NCBI GenBank assembly: GCA_028713285.1
Contig: JAQTOP010000007.1
Location: forward strand, 1-64,000
Source: Terrimicrobiaceae bacterium
Lineage (GTDB): Bacteria; Verrucomicrobiota; Verrucomicrobiia; Chthoniobacterales; JAATET01
DNA: 64,000 nucleotides
Direction: 5' to 3'
Shown here: positions 1 to 8,856 of the stretch, in pieces
Layout: every line of letters begins with the position of its first letter
Position numbering within the stretch: position 1 is the stretch's first letter
Notes under the pieces: model-generated
Seen by the model: the letters and a program-made list of their open reading frames with translations, nothing else
What the model was told of the DNA's origin: nothing
Databases searched by the model: none
Position numbers and translations under genes: made by a program

Positions 1-1
1 C

Positions 2-442
2 GTGATCGAGCGTGACGGCATCATCCGCCTCATGGGCCTGGACCAACCCCTCGACATCTTCCGACGGCCCAACGAACTCGACATCGCCAGCTTCGATGAA
101 GTCTGGGAGCGCGCCACTCCCCTGGATGATGGCACCCGGTTGCCCGACGCGATCGACCTCCTTGTCACCAAGCAGCTCACAGGCCGCGCCAAAGACCAGA
201 TGGACATCCTCTTCCTCGAGCAAAAAGCCGAGGCCGAGAGCCTGGGAAAACTCCCCACCGCCACCGCGCAGGAAGTCCGCGCCTTGCTGGGTCGCTTCCT
301 CACTCCGAACCTCGCCGCCGCAGCCTGCCGCCACTCCGACCCCGGCGTGCGCAAACTCGCCCTGCGCTATCTCGAGGAACTCGCCGCGGAGGGAGACCCC
401 TTCGCCGGCGACCTCCTCCGCGATCTCCGGGCGGGCGACTGA
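2..442 (+). CDS. hypothetical protein, possibly 5' truncated by window edge
   Basis: Open frame from window edge to TGA; acidic/helical composition; no family recognised. Confidence 0.5.
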   Translation: MIERDGIIRLMGLDQPLDIFRRPNELDIASFDEVWERATPLDDGTRLPDAIDLLVTKQLTGRAKDQMDILFLEQKAEAESLGKLPTATAQEVRALLGRFLTPNLAAAACRHSDPGVRKLALRYLEELAAEGDPFAGDLLRDLRAGD

Positions 443-501
443 TCACTTCCCCGCTTTTCCTGATTTCCTGATTTCCTCGCCCATCGTATTCCCCATTCCG
501 A

Positions 502-1086
502 ATGACCGAAGTCCTCGACCTCTTCCGCAAGACCGGCGCGCTGCTCCATGGCCATTTCGTGCTGCGCAGCGGGCTGCACAGCCGCGAGTTTTTCCAATGC
601 GCGATCCTGCTCCAGCACGCCACCATCGCGTCGCATGTCTGCGGACTGCTTGCCGACAAGCTGCGCGCGTTTGCGTGCGATCCTGCGGCGTCCACTCCGG
701 CCACGATTATGTCGCCGGCGGTCGGCGGCATCGTCGTCGGGCAGGAGGTTGCCCGCCACCTCGACACCCGCCACATCTTCGTCGAGAAGGACGGCCAAGG
801 CGGCCTCGTGCTGCGCCGCTTTTCCATCCAGCCCGGCGAGCGGTTTATCGTCGCGGAGGATGTCGTGACGCGCGGCGGACGCGTGCAGGAAACCATCGAC
901 ATCATCCGCGCGCACGGCGGCGTGGTCATCGCCGCCGGCAGCATCGTGGACCGCAGCGGCGGCCAGCTCCCGGACTTCGGCTGCCCGTTCGTTTCGCTCG
1001 TGCAAATGACGCCCGAGACGTTCGCTCCCGACGACCTTCCGCCCGACCTCGCCGCCATCCCGGCCATGAAGCCGGGCAGTAAATGA
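502..1086 (+). CDS. pyrE: orotate phosphoribosyltransferase
   Basis: PRTase pattern: HFVLRSGLHSREFFQCA, SPAVGGIVVGQEVAR, and FIVAEDVVTRGGRVQETIDIIR PRPP loop. Confidence 0.9.
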   Translation: MTEVLDLFRKTGALLHGHFVLRSGLHSREFFQCAILLQHATIASHVCGLLADKLRAFACDPAASTPATIMSPAVGGIVVGQEVARHLDTRHIFVEKDGQGGLVLRRFSIQPGERFIVAEDVVTRGGRVQETIDIIRAHGGVVIAAGSIVDRSGGQLPDFGCPFVSLVQMTPETFAPDDLPPDLAAIPAMKPGSK

Positions 1087-1124
1087 TCCGTGAAAATGCG
1101 CGCGATACGGGACACCATTGCAGG

Positions 1125-1799
1125 ATGGCGATTACGATTTATCAGATGCCGCACAGCCCGTATTGCATCCCGATCACGCAGGCGCTGATCGCGTGCAACG
1201 TGGATTTTCTCACGATCGACGTCACCCCGCACACGAGAGAGGAAGTCATCGCTGCGAGCGGCGGGAAATTCTACCAGGTGCCGCTGCTGACCGATGGCGC
1301 GCGGGTCATCGGCGAATCCCGCGCCGATTCGCTCGACATCGCCCGCTACATCGACCGCAAATTTGCGCGCGGCCGCCTGTTCCCAAAGGTGTTCGAGTCG
1401 GCAAATTTCTGCCTCACGCGCTATGCCGAAAACGAACTCGAGGGCGCCGGCTTCAGGCTCTCCGATCCCTTTTATATCGATTCGATCACCGATCCGGTCG
1501 CGCGGACGCTCGTCGTGCGGCACAAGGAACGCGCCTTCGGCCGCGGCTGCGTCGAGGCGTGGAGGCGGGACCGCAAAGCCCTCGCGGAGAAGTTCGACGC
1601 GCTCCTCGGTCCATTCGAGACCACCCTGCGCAACAGTCCGTTCCTGCTCGGCGAAGCCCCTGTTTACGCGGACTTCGCGCTCTTCGGCGTGATCGGTAAC
1701 GCGACGTGGAACGGCTGGAACCGCCTGCATCGCGACCGCGTCTCCCTCGCCGCGTGGCGAAAGCGACTCACCGGTTTCCGATTTTCCACCAAAGGTTAG
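1125..1799 (+). CDS. glutathione S-transferase family protein
   Basis: MAITIYQMPHSPYC thioredoxin-like N-terminus, VPLL..GARVIGES substrate loop, helical GST C-terminal domain; internal ATG at 1125 preferred. Confidence 0.75.
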   Translation: MAITIYQMPHSPYCIPITQALIACNVDFLTIDVTPHTREEVIAASGGKFYQVPLLTDGARVIGESRADSLDIARYIDRKFARGRLFPKVFESANFCLTRYAENELEGAGFRLSDPFYIDSITDPVARTLVVRHKERAFGRGCVEAWRRDRKALAEKFDALLGPFETTLRNSPFLLGEAPVYADFALFGVIGNATWNGWNRLHRDRVSLAAWRKRLTGFRFSTKG

Positions 1800-1801
1800 G
1801 C

Positions 1802-3208
1802 TCAACGCCCGATCTTTCGCAGCGGCAGGCCCGAAAGCAGGTTCGATTCGATTTTTTCGAGCGACACGCCCTTCGTCTCCGGCACGAAGAGCAGGAAGAA
1901 GACGATGAACAGGACGTTGAGCGCGCCGTAGAGCAGGAATGTGTTGCCGTTGCCGAGCGTCATGAGCAGCGTGAGGAACGTCTGGCCGACGATGGCATTG
2001 GCCACCCAATTCGTCGCGGTGCTGAAGGTGACGCCGAGGTCGCGCCCGGCCAGCGGATAGACTTCCGAGCAGATCACCCAAATGATCGGGCCCGCGCTCA
2101 TCGCGAAGCCGATGATGAAAAGCAGCAGCGCGAACATGGCGGGGTAGCCCAGGCTGGGATCCTTCTCGACGCCGATGTTGAAAAGAATTCCGACCGTGAT
2201 CATGGCAGAGCCCATGACGACGAAGCCGGCATACATGATGGGCTTGCGCCCAAGGCGGTCCACGAACGCAATGGCGATGAACGTGGCCAGCACATTCGTC
2301 ACGCCGACGATGACCGTGCCCCACATTTGCTGGATCGTGGTTTCAAAACCCGCGATCTGAAAAATGCGCGGCGCGTAATACATGATGACGTTGATGCCGG
2401 TGAGCTGCTGGATGATTTGCAAGCCGACGCCGAGGCCGATGGCCCGCGCGAAATTCCGATTCGTGAGCAGCATCTGGAATCCGCTTTGCTTCACCAGGAG
2501 GCTGTCCTCGATCTCCTTCACCTCGGAGGCGATCTGCGCATCGTCGAGATGCATGCGCGTGAAGACCGCGATCCCGCGTTCCTTGAAGCCTTTTAGAAAC
2601 AGCCAGCGCGGACTTTCGGGCAGAAAGAGCACCCCCAGGAACATGACCGCGGCCGGGATCGCGATTACTCCAAGCATGATGCGCCAGTGGCCGCCGGTCA
2701 CTCCGCCGAAGGTCGCGTAGGACGCCAGCCAGGTGTCGCTCAGAAATGCGAGGACGATGCCGATCGTGATCATGAGCTGATACATCGAGATCATCGAACC
2801 GCGGATCACCTGCGGCGAAATTTCGGAAAGGTAAAGCGGCGCGGTGAACGACGCCACGCCCACGGCGATGCCCAGCAGGAATCGCGCGGCGATCAGCCAA
2901 TGCTCCGAATGTGCGAAGGCGCACAGCAGCGACCCGACGATAAAGATGATCGCGCTGATCAGAATGGTCTTCCGTCGTCCGAAGCGGCTCGAGAGAAAGC
3001 CGCTGATGAGCGTGCCGGCGACCGCGCCCCAAAGCAGCGCGCTGACGACATACTGGATGATGTCGTTGGAAATCTTGAATTCCGTCTGGATGAAACTCTG
3101 CGCTCCCGAGATGACCCCGACATCCAGGCCGAAAAGCAGGCCGGCAAGCGCCGCGGTGAAGCCGATGAAATAGACGATGAACTTCGGTTTTCTGACAGGG
3201 GGAGTCAT
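1802..3208 (-). CDS. sugar porter family MFS transporter
   Basis: FGLDVGVISGA, RFGRRK, PESPRWL, DRLGRKP, and PETKG motifs of the sugar porter family. Confidence 0.9.
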   Translation of the reverse strand: MTPPVRKPKFIVYFIGFTAALAGLLFGLDVGVISGAQSFIQTEFKISNDIIQYVVSALLWGAVAGTLISGFLSSRFGRRKTILISAIIFIVGSLLCAFAHSEHWLIAARFLLGIAVGVASFTAPLYLSEISPQVIRGSMISMYQLMITIGIVLAFLSDTWLASYATFGGVTGGHWRIMLGVIAIPAAVMFLGVLFLPESPRWLFLKGFKERGIAVFTRMHLDDAQIASEVKEIEDSLLVKQSGFQMLLTNRNFARAIGLGVGLQIIQQLTGINVIMYYAPRIFQIAGFETTIQQMWGTVIVGVTNVLATFIAIAFVDRLGRKPIMYAGFVVMGSAMITVGILFNIGVEKDPSLGYPAMFALLLFIIGFAMSAGPIIWVICSEVYPLAGRDLGVTFSTATNWVANAIVGQTFLTLLMTLGNGNTFLLYGALNVLFIVFFLLFVPETKGVSLEKIESNLLSGLPLRKIGR

Positions 3209-3279
3209 CCGCCTTGCATACATCCCGGCCCCGCGCAATCCAAGCATTCAAACGGCCGGGCGGCGCATCGCCTCCGCGA

Positions 3280-4458
3280 TCACCTGAACCAGTGGCCGGA
3301 AAAAATGAGGAAGCCGAAGCACACGCAGTTGAACGTGAGCGCCGTGCCGAGCGCGCGGCTCGTTCGCGTGTCGGCGAGCCAGCGGGCGGTTTTGTTCCAC
3401 CGCTTGAAGCGGTCGTGGATGACCTGCAGCACGCCATGGTAGAGGCCATAGACAATGAAATGCCGCTCGAGCCCATGCCACAAACCCATCGTCAGGAAGG
3501 TCACGAGCAGGCCCGAGTGGGTGGCATGCACCGGGTTCTTGATCCAGCCGCGTTTCGTGATCCAGAGGAAGTAGCGCATGAACACGAAGTCGCGCAGCCA
3601 GTGCGAGAGCGTGATGTGCCAGCGATTCCAGAAGGCCTGGATGTCCGGCGCGAGAAAGGGCAGTTGGAAATTTGGCGGCGTGCGAATGCCCAGCAGATAG
3701 CTGAAGGCGATGGCGAAGGCGCTATATCCCGCGAAGTCGAAGAACAAATAAAAACTATACGCGTAGGTGTAGGAAACCATCGGTCCAATGCCGGTGGCGG
3801 ATTCGGCCGGCAGCAACCATGCCTGATAAATCCAGGCTGCGAGGACGAACTTGTAAAGCAGCGCGGTGAAGAAGCAGGCCGCCGCGTGGTCCATGTCCCG
3901 CACGAATTGCCCCGCCGGCCGCGGCGCGTCCCAGTCCATTTCGAAGCGCCGGTAGCGGTCGATCGGACCCGACGAGATTGTGGGAAAGAACAACAGAAAC
4001 ATGAGGTAAACCGACGCGCGCAACTCACGCACCGTTCCCTCGTGGATGCACACCAGCGCATCAATCGCGCGGAAGCTCAGGTAGGAAATGCCGACGAAGC
4101 CGACGAGGCTGCCGCCGCCGTGCTCGGGCAGCAATTTCGCCAGCAGCAGCGGCGCGAGCGAGAGCAGCAGCGCGGCGGTGAGCCACTGCTTCGAGACGCC
4201 GCGGCGGCGAAGCGCCAGGTAGATCCGCGCGACCAAAAATTGCGCGGCGGCGAAGGCGCAGAGCGTCGCGAGCTCCTGCCAGAAAGGATCGCCGACCTTG
4301 CCGTTGACGGGCCACGCGTATTGGACGACGAGCATGATCGCCGTCGCGAGGGCGATCCATCCTTTCACCTTCCGGCCCATCAGGCCGAGGACGACCGAGG
4401 GTCCGACGACGATGGCAATGAGGATGCCGAGGTAAACGAAATCGGCATACGGGGCCAT
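3280..4458 (-). CDS. dltB: MBOAT O-acyltransferase, DltB (D-alanyl transfer)
   Basis: MBOAT signature (FFDFAGYSAFAIAFSYLLGI, FWNRWHITLSHWLRDFVF, GLWHGLERHFIVYGLYHG) adjacent to dltA/X/D/C. Confidence 0.88.
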   Translation of the reverse strand: MAPYADFVYLGILIAIVVGPSVVLGLMGRKVKGWIALATAIMLVVQYAWPVNGKVGDPFWQELATLCAFAAAQFLVARIYLALRRRGVSKQWLTAALLLSLAPLLLAKLLPEHGGGSLVGFVGISYLSFRAIDALVCIHEGTVRELRASVYLMFLLFFPTISSGPIDRYRRFEMDWDAPRPAGQFVRDMDHAAACFFTALLYKFVLAAWIYQAWLLPAESATGIGPMVSYTYAYSFYLFFDFAGYSAFAIAFSYLLGIRTPPNFQLPFLAPDIQAFWNRWHITLSHWLRDFVFMRYFLWITKRGWIKNPVHATHSGLLVTFLTMGLWHGLERHFIVYGLYHGVLQVIHDRFKRWNKTARWLADTRTSRALGTALTFNCVCFGFLIFSGHWFR

Positions 4459-4461
4459 GGC

Positions 4462-5955
4462 TCAGGCGCGGGCGGGGGTTTCGAGATCGGCCTGCAGCGC
4501 CTTGCGATCCGCCTTGCCATTGGCGTTCGTCGGGAATGCTTCGCGGAAGATCCACTTCTTCGGGATCATGTAGCCGGGCAGGCTCGAGGCGAGGTCCCGC
4601 CGCAACCGCTGGGAAAGCTCGAAATCGGATTCCCCGTTGCGGCCGGTCGCCAGCACGAAGGCCGCCATTCCCTCGACCTGTCCGTCTCGACGGAGCGGCA
4701 GCACCACGGCATTGCTCACACCCGCGAGCTGGCGGAGGTTCGCTTCGACGTCCTCAAGCTCGATGCGATGGCCGCCGATCTTCACCTGATGATCCATGCG
4801 ACCGTGGAAAAACAGCAGGCCGTCCCGCGCGCTTGCGAGATCGCCCGTCGCATAGCCGCGCAACCCGTCGATTTCGAAAAACCGCTCCGCCGTAAGGTCG
4901 GGCCGCCCGAGATAGCCCAAACCGACGCTCGGGCCGGCGATGAGCAGCTCCGCGCGCTCGCCATCCGCCACGGGCCGGCGATCCGGTCCGCCGGCATAGA
5001 CGCGCACGCCTGGCATCGCGCCGCCCAGCGGAACGGTCTCGTGGCGCGCAAGCAGCTCACGCGTCACACGGATCGAAGTCACCGCGACGGTGGCCTCCGT
5101 CGGGCCATAGGTGTTCCAGACTTCCGCGTCGGGAAAGCGGTCGAGCAATTGGCTGGCGAGCTGGTGCGGAAGCGCCTCGCCGCAAAATAGGAAGCGGCGC
5201 AGGCGCGGCAGGAGCGCCTGTTGGAGACGCGGTTCCGCGGCGCAGTAGGCGGCGAACGAGGGCGTGGAGACCCACACGGTGGGATTCGTCCTCTCGAGCA
5301 GCGCGAAGAGTTCCTTCGGCGCGGCGAGAATGTGCCGCGGAATGGAAACATGCCGCCCGCCCAGCAGCAGGGACGGGTAGAGATCCATCACCGACACATC
5401 GAATGTGAACGGCGTCTGGCCGAGAAACGTTTCGCACTCCGGCTCAAATCGTTGCTCGGCGATGAGCCAGTTCAAAAAGGAGAAGACGCATCGCCACGTG
5501 ATGACGACGCCCTTCGGCTCGCCCGTACTGCCGGACGTGAACAGGATGTAAAATGGATCGTCCAGCTCCGCCGGGCACGCCGTGGTCCTTTCGAGCGGGC
5601 CAATGGCGATCTCGCGAATTGCTGCGGGCGTCAATTCGGCCACGGGTTGCACTACCTGCCGGATGCGCTCCAGCCGCTCGGCGGGCAATTGATCGTCCAC
5701 CGGCACGTAAGCGCGCCCGGCCATTGCCGCGCCAAGAAAGCCGGCGAGCATTCCGGGCTCCTTGTGGCCGATCAGCAGAATCGGCGCCTTGCTTCCACCG
5801 GGCAGCGTGCGGAAATGCGCCGCCAGCCGCAGCGCCGTCGTCCACAGCGCGCCGCGCGTGATGGATTCCGCGCCGTTCGTGTAGGCGATCTCATCGGGGC
5901 TCCTTTTCGCGAAGGCCTCGATGCGGCCAAGAAAATCTGCGGGGGTCGTCAGCAT
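4462..5955 (-). CDS. dltA: D-alanine--carrier protein ligase (AMP-binding)
   Basis: Adenylation motifs FTSGSTGEPKGV, NTYGPTEATVAV, GYLGRPDLTAERFF, YATGD, NANGKADR; operon context. Confidence 0.88.
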   Translation of the reverse strand: MLTTPADFLGRIEAFAKRSPDEIAYTNGAESITRGALWTTALRLAAHFRTLPGGSKAPILLIGHKEPGMLAGFLGAAMAGRAYVPVDDQLPAERLERIRQVVQPVAELTPAAIREIAIGPLERTTACPAELDDPFYILFTSGSTGEPKGVVITWRCVFSFLNWLIAEQRFEPECETFLGQTPFTFDVSVMDLYPSLLLGGRHVSIPRHILAAPKELFALLERTNPTVWVSTPSFAAYCAAEPRLQQALLPRLRRFLFCGEALPHQLASQLLDRFPDAEVWNTYGPTEATVAVTSIRVTRELLARHETVPLGGAMPGVRVYAGGPDRRPVADGERAELLIAGPSVGLGYLGRPDLTAERFFEIDGLRGYATGDLASARDGLLFFHGRMDHQVKIGGHRIELEDVEANLRQLAGVSNAVVLPLRRDGQVEGMAAFVLATGRNGESDFELSQRLRRDLASSLPGYMIPKKWIFREAFPTNANGKADRKALQADLETPARA

Positions 5956-5959
5956 GGGC

Positions 5960-6106
5960 TCAGAACGCTTGATAGATGAAGGGCGGGGTCGTGTAGTTCC
6001 CGCGCGTCTGGAAATAAATCACGGCCAGGAGAATCGCCGCGTAGTAGAATAGCAGCGCGAGCAGCCGAAGGCGCGGATGTTTGATCTTCCACAACAAGGC
6101 GTGCAT
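5960..6106 (-). CDS. dltX: DltX, small membrane protein of the D-alanylation pathway
   Basis: 48-aa ORF MHALLWKIKHPRLRLLALLFYYAAILLAVIYFQTRGNYTTPPFIYQAF between dltD and dltA: one TM helix and C-terminal FIYxxF-type motif. Hidden in the ORF track as the tail of 5960..6961. Confidence 0.8.
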   Translation of the reverse strand: MHALLWKIKHPRLRLLALLFYYAAILLAVIYFQTRGNYTTPPFIYQAF

Positions 6107-6123
6107 GCGGAGCAGCGGGCGGT

Positions 6124-7344
6124 TCAGAGCGTCTTCCTCACGCTGCCGAGCCGGCCGTGGTAGAACGCGTCCGCGGCGCGATTGATGTAAATCCAGCCCT
6201 TGGGATTCGGATCCGCGAAACCAAAGAACTCGGGGTCTTCCTGGTGGCTTTTGAAATCCACAACGGGGAACCCGAATTTCTGCGCGAATTTGTGAACTTC
6301 GCCGTAGTAGTCCTGCCACGCAGTGGGCGAGGTTCCGAGCGCGCGGAAATAGCGGGCGTTGATCGGCGTGGAGACGATCAGCGGTTTCGCGCCGTATTGG
6401 TGGAGCACCGCGAGCATCAGGTCGTAGTCCTCCCATTCCTTGCTTGCACGCAGCCTTTGGACGAACTGCCGGTCGTTCGTCTTGTAGAGATAGGCCCGCG
6501 GCCTGCGCTCGACCTTTTTCCAGAGCGTCGAGCGGAATCCATACGGGTTGTCGCCCGACAATTGGCGGAATTCCTTCGCGCCATGGGCAAGGTCCCGCTG
6601 CCAGTCGATTTGCTCCGGCCTGGGGGCTGGCAGATCCACATGGAAGTGGCTGAGCGAGTGCTCGAATCCCACCCACGTGAAGACCGGATCGAGGACTCGC
6701 TGCACGCCAAGAAAACCGGTTGCCAGCCAGCTGACGACCGGTCGCACCGCATGGCGGGTCGGAGAGTCCTCGCAATTCACGGCGACGAATTGGGAAAGGA
6801 AGGCATTTTTCGCGAGACTGCCGGGATAGTCGGCCATGCGGCGCGCCAGCCGCTGTTTGATCGCCGGATCCAGATCGGGCGAAGCCAGCGCCGCCAGAGC
6901 GAGCTCGACGGAGAAATTTCCGTCGTAGGTCGGGACATTCGCCTCGGGGCGGAAAAACCATTCCGGCGTGAGGATCACGATGAGTCGTTTCCCGCGCAGG
7001 CGCTCGCCGAGCGCCGCAAATCGCTCCGCAATCAAGAGGGAGGTCACTCCACGGTCGCCGCTCGGGGCGACCCGAAAGCCGGTCGGCATCGAGGCGAAAA
7101 AGCGGTCGATGCGATTGTGCTGGGGATAGACCAGCTCGCAGCTTCCGTAAACGGGCAGGTAATCGCTGCGCTCCAAAACGCGTTCATCGGTCTCGAGTCC
7201 CAGCCGACTGGATTTCACATTCGCGAGCGCGAGCTGGTCGAAATGCCGGTCGAGCTTCGCCAGCGCATACGCCCGCACTCCGCCGATGACCGCGATGATA
7301 AAGAGAATGGCCGCGCAGGCAGCGAGCAGGCTGGGAGATTTCAC
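6124..7344 (-). CDS. dltD: DltD-like protein
   Basis: N-terminal TM anchor, YGSCELVYPQ, ILTPEWF; located between dltC and dltX. Confidence 0.82.
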   Translation of the reverse strand: MKSPSLLAACAAILFIIAVIGGVRAYALAKLDRHFDQLALANVKSSRLGLETDERVLERSDYLPVYGSCELVYPQHNRIDRFFASMPTGFRVAPSGDRGVTSLLIAERFAALGERLRGKRLIVILTPEWFFRPEANVPTYDGNFSVELALAALASPDLDPAIKQRLARRMADYPGSLAKNAFLSQFVAVNCEDSPTRHAVRPVVSWLATGFLGVQRVLDPVFTWVGFEHSLSHFHVDLPAPRPEQIDWQRDLAHGAKEFRQLSGDNPYGFRSTLWKKVERRPRAYLYKTNDRQFVQRLRASKEWEDYDLMLAVLHQYGAKPLIVSTPINARYFRALGTSPTAWQDYYGEVHKFAQKFGFPVVDFKSHQEDPEFFGFADPNPKGWIYINRAADAFYHGRLGSVRKTL

Positions 7345-7347
7345 CGA

Positions 7348-7587
7348 TCAAAGGCGGCTGCGGACATTTTCGACGATGTGTTGCGGCGTGTCCCAGGCCG
7401 CGGCGTCGAAATCCGTGAGGGGCACGTCCACCCCGCATTGCTGCGACACTCCCGCGAGCAACCGAACGATGCCGATGGAATCCAGCAGACCGCTGTCGAA
7501 GAGCGGCAGCGAGGGATTCCTGCGAACCTCGTCGGTTTGAACGATCTCTTCCAGCAACCCGAGCACGGTTCCTTCCACATCACACAT
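7348..7587 (-). CDS. dltC: D-alanyl carrier protein
   Basis: 79 aa; LFDSGLLDSIGIVRLL phosphopantetheine site and DFDAAAWDTPQHIVENV C-terminus. Confidence 0.85.
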   Translation of the reverse strand: MCDVEGTVLGLLEEIVQTDEVRRNPSLPLFDSGLLDSIGIVRLLAGVSQQCGVDVPLTDFDAAAWDTPQHIVENVRSRL

Positions 7588-7655
7588 TCGAGTCCCTTCT
7601 TTGGCACAAGTCCGCGATTTTGCAAATCCGAGAGCGTCCCCGCCCGGAGACGGCG

Positions 7656-8813
7656 TCAGGTCCCGAGCAAATCCGCGCAGACTTTCGCTGCGTCGAAATG
7701 CTTCCCGGCGAACGCCCGCGCCGCCGTCGAGTGCCGTTCGTAATCCCCCGCGACCGCCGCAATCCCGCGCACCGCGCCGTCGAGATCGTCAAAAGCCAGC
7801 GCGCCTTCCCCGGCGGGGAGGTGCTCGCTCCAGCCCGTATCCTGCACGACGACGGGCCTGCCCAGCGCGAGGTAGCAGGCGCTGCGGCAACTGAACCATC
7901 CGCTGCGCGACTTCACGTAGCCGTTTTTTGCGATGCTCCATTCGGCCTTCGAGTTCGCCAGGAAATCGTGATACGTCGCGTAGTCCGGCAGGTGGACATC
8001 GGGTTCGATGATCGTCCAGCCCGCATCGTTCAACCGCTCGGTGGGCCGGTTGCGCCCGATGCCCTGGCCCATCGCGAGCACGAAGCGCTCGTTCGTATGC
8101 CGCGGCAGATCGACGAACCGGAGAAACTCGATGTCCTTGTTGCCGTAGGCCTCGCCGGCGAATTCCTGCGGCTTGTAGCTCGCCCAATTCATCACCGTCG
8201 TCCACGCGTCGCGCGCGACGTGATGCGCGCTCGGGGGCAGCAAATTCCTGCGCCACCAGTCGATGGCGATCGGCTGCACGGTTGGTTTCCATGCGATGCC
8301 GGCCGTCGGCACCTTGCAGCCGACGCGACCGACATTGAGGCCAAAGGTGAAATGCTGTTGGTGCGCGAGCACGTGGTCGCGATGCCGGCCGGGCTCGGTG
8401 AGTCCGATGTGGGTGAACATCGGATCGCCATCGACGAAGAGCTTGCACGGCACCGCCGATGTGACGTCGCGCAGCCAGCACGCGCCGGAGACGTTCACCA
8501 GCACGTCCGCCTCGCGGATCACGCGATCCGCATCGTCACCGGCAGGACCATGGTATTTGCCATCCGCCTCGTTGCGGTAGATCCACCGGTCGCCGAGGTC
8601 GAACTCGTGCATCACGCGCTCGAGGTAATTCACGTTATACGAGCAATCCGCCGACGGCTCCTCCTTGATCGGATCGTAGGCCCACGTTGCCGTGTCCTCG
8701 AGATACCAGACATCGTGGCCGAGTGCGCGGAAACCGAGGACGTATTGCAGGTAATCCCACGTCACGCCGCCGAAGGCGTATTGGCCGATGAGGCCCGTCA
8801 CGAGAATGCGCAT
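7656..8813 (-). CDS. glycosyltransferase-like protein (paralogue of the 8857-10038 product)
   Basis: GT-B-like MRILVTGLIGQYAFGGVTWDYLQYVLGFRALGHDVWYLED; C-terminal AEWSIAKNGYVKSRSGWFSCRSACYLALGRPVVVQDTG. Confidence 0.6.
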   Translation of the reverse strand: MRILVTGLIGQYAFGGVTWDYLQYVLGFRALGHDVWYLEDTATWAYDPIKEEPSADCSYNVNYLERVMHEFDLGDRWIYRNEADGKYHGPAGDDADRVIREADVLVNVSGACWLRDVTSAVPCKLFVDGDPMFTHIGLTEPGRHRDHVLAHQQHFTFGLNVGRVGCKVPTAGIAWKPTVQPIAIDWWRRNLLPPSAHHVARDAWTTVMNWASYKPQEFAGEAYGNKDIEFLRFVDLPRHTNERFVLAMGQGIGRNRPTERLNDAGWTIIEPDVHLPDYATYHDFLANSKAEWSIAKNGYVKSRSGWFSCRSACYLALGRPVVVQDTGWSEHLPAGEGALAFDDLDGAVRGIAAVAGDYERHSTAARAFAGKHFDAAKVCADLLGT

Positions 8814-8856
8814 CGCCGCAATCTACCCGGCGGCGGGCCGCGCGTCGATTTTGGAA

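Noticed and set aside
300-2324. 674-aa minus-strand ORF across pyrE/GST
   Set aside because: Arg/His/Pro-rich shadow frame opposite well-supported genes; typical of GC-rich DNA
3214-5190. 658-aa plus-strand ORF antisense to dltB/dltA
   Set aside because: Shadow ORF; composition HREAE/RRR-like, no domain, opposite strand is clearly coding
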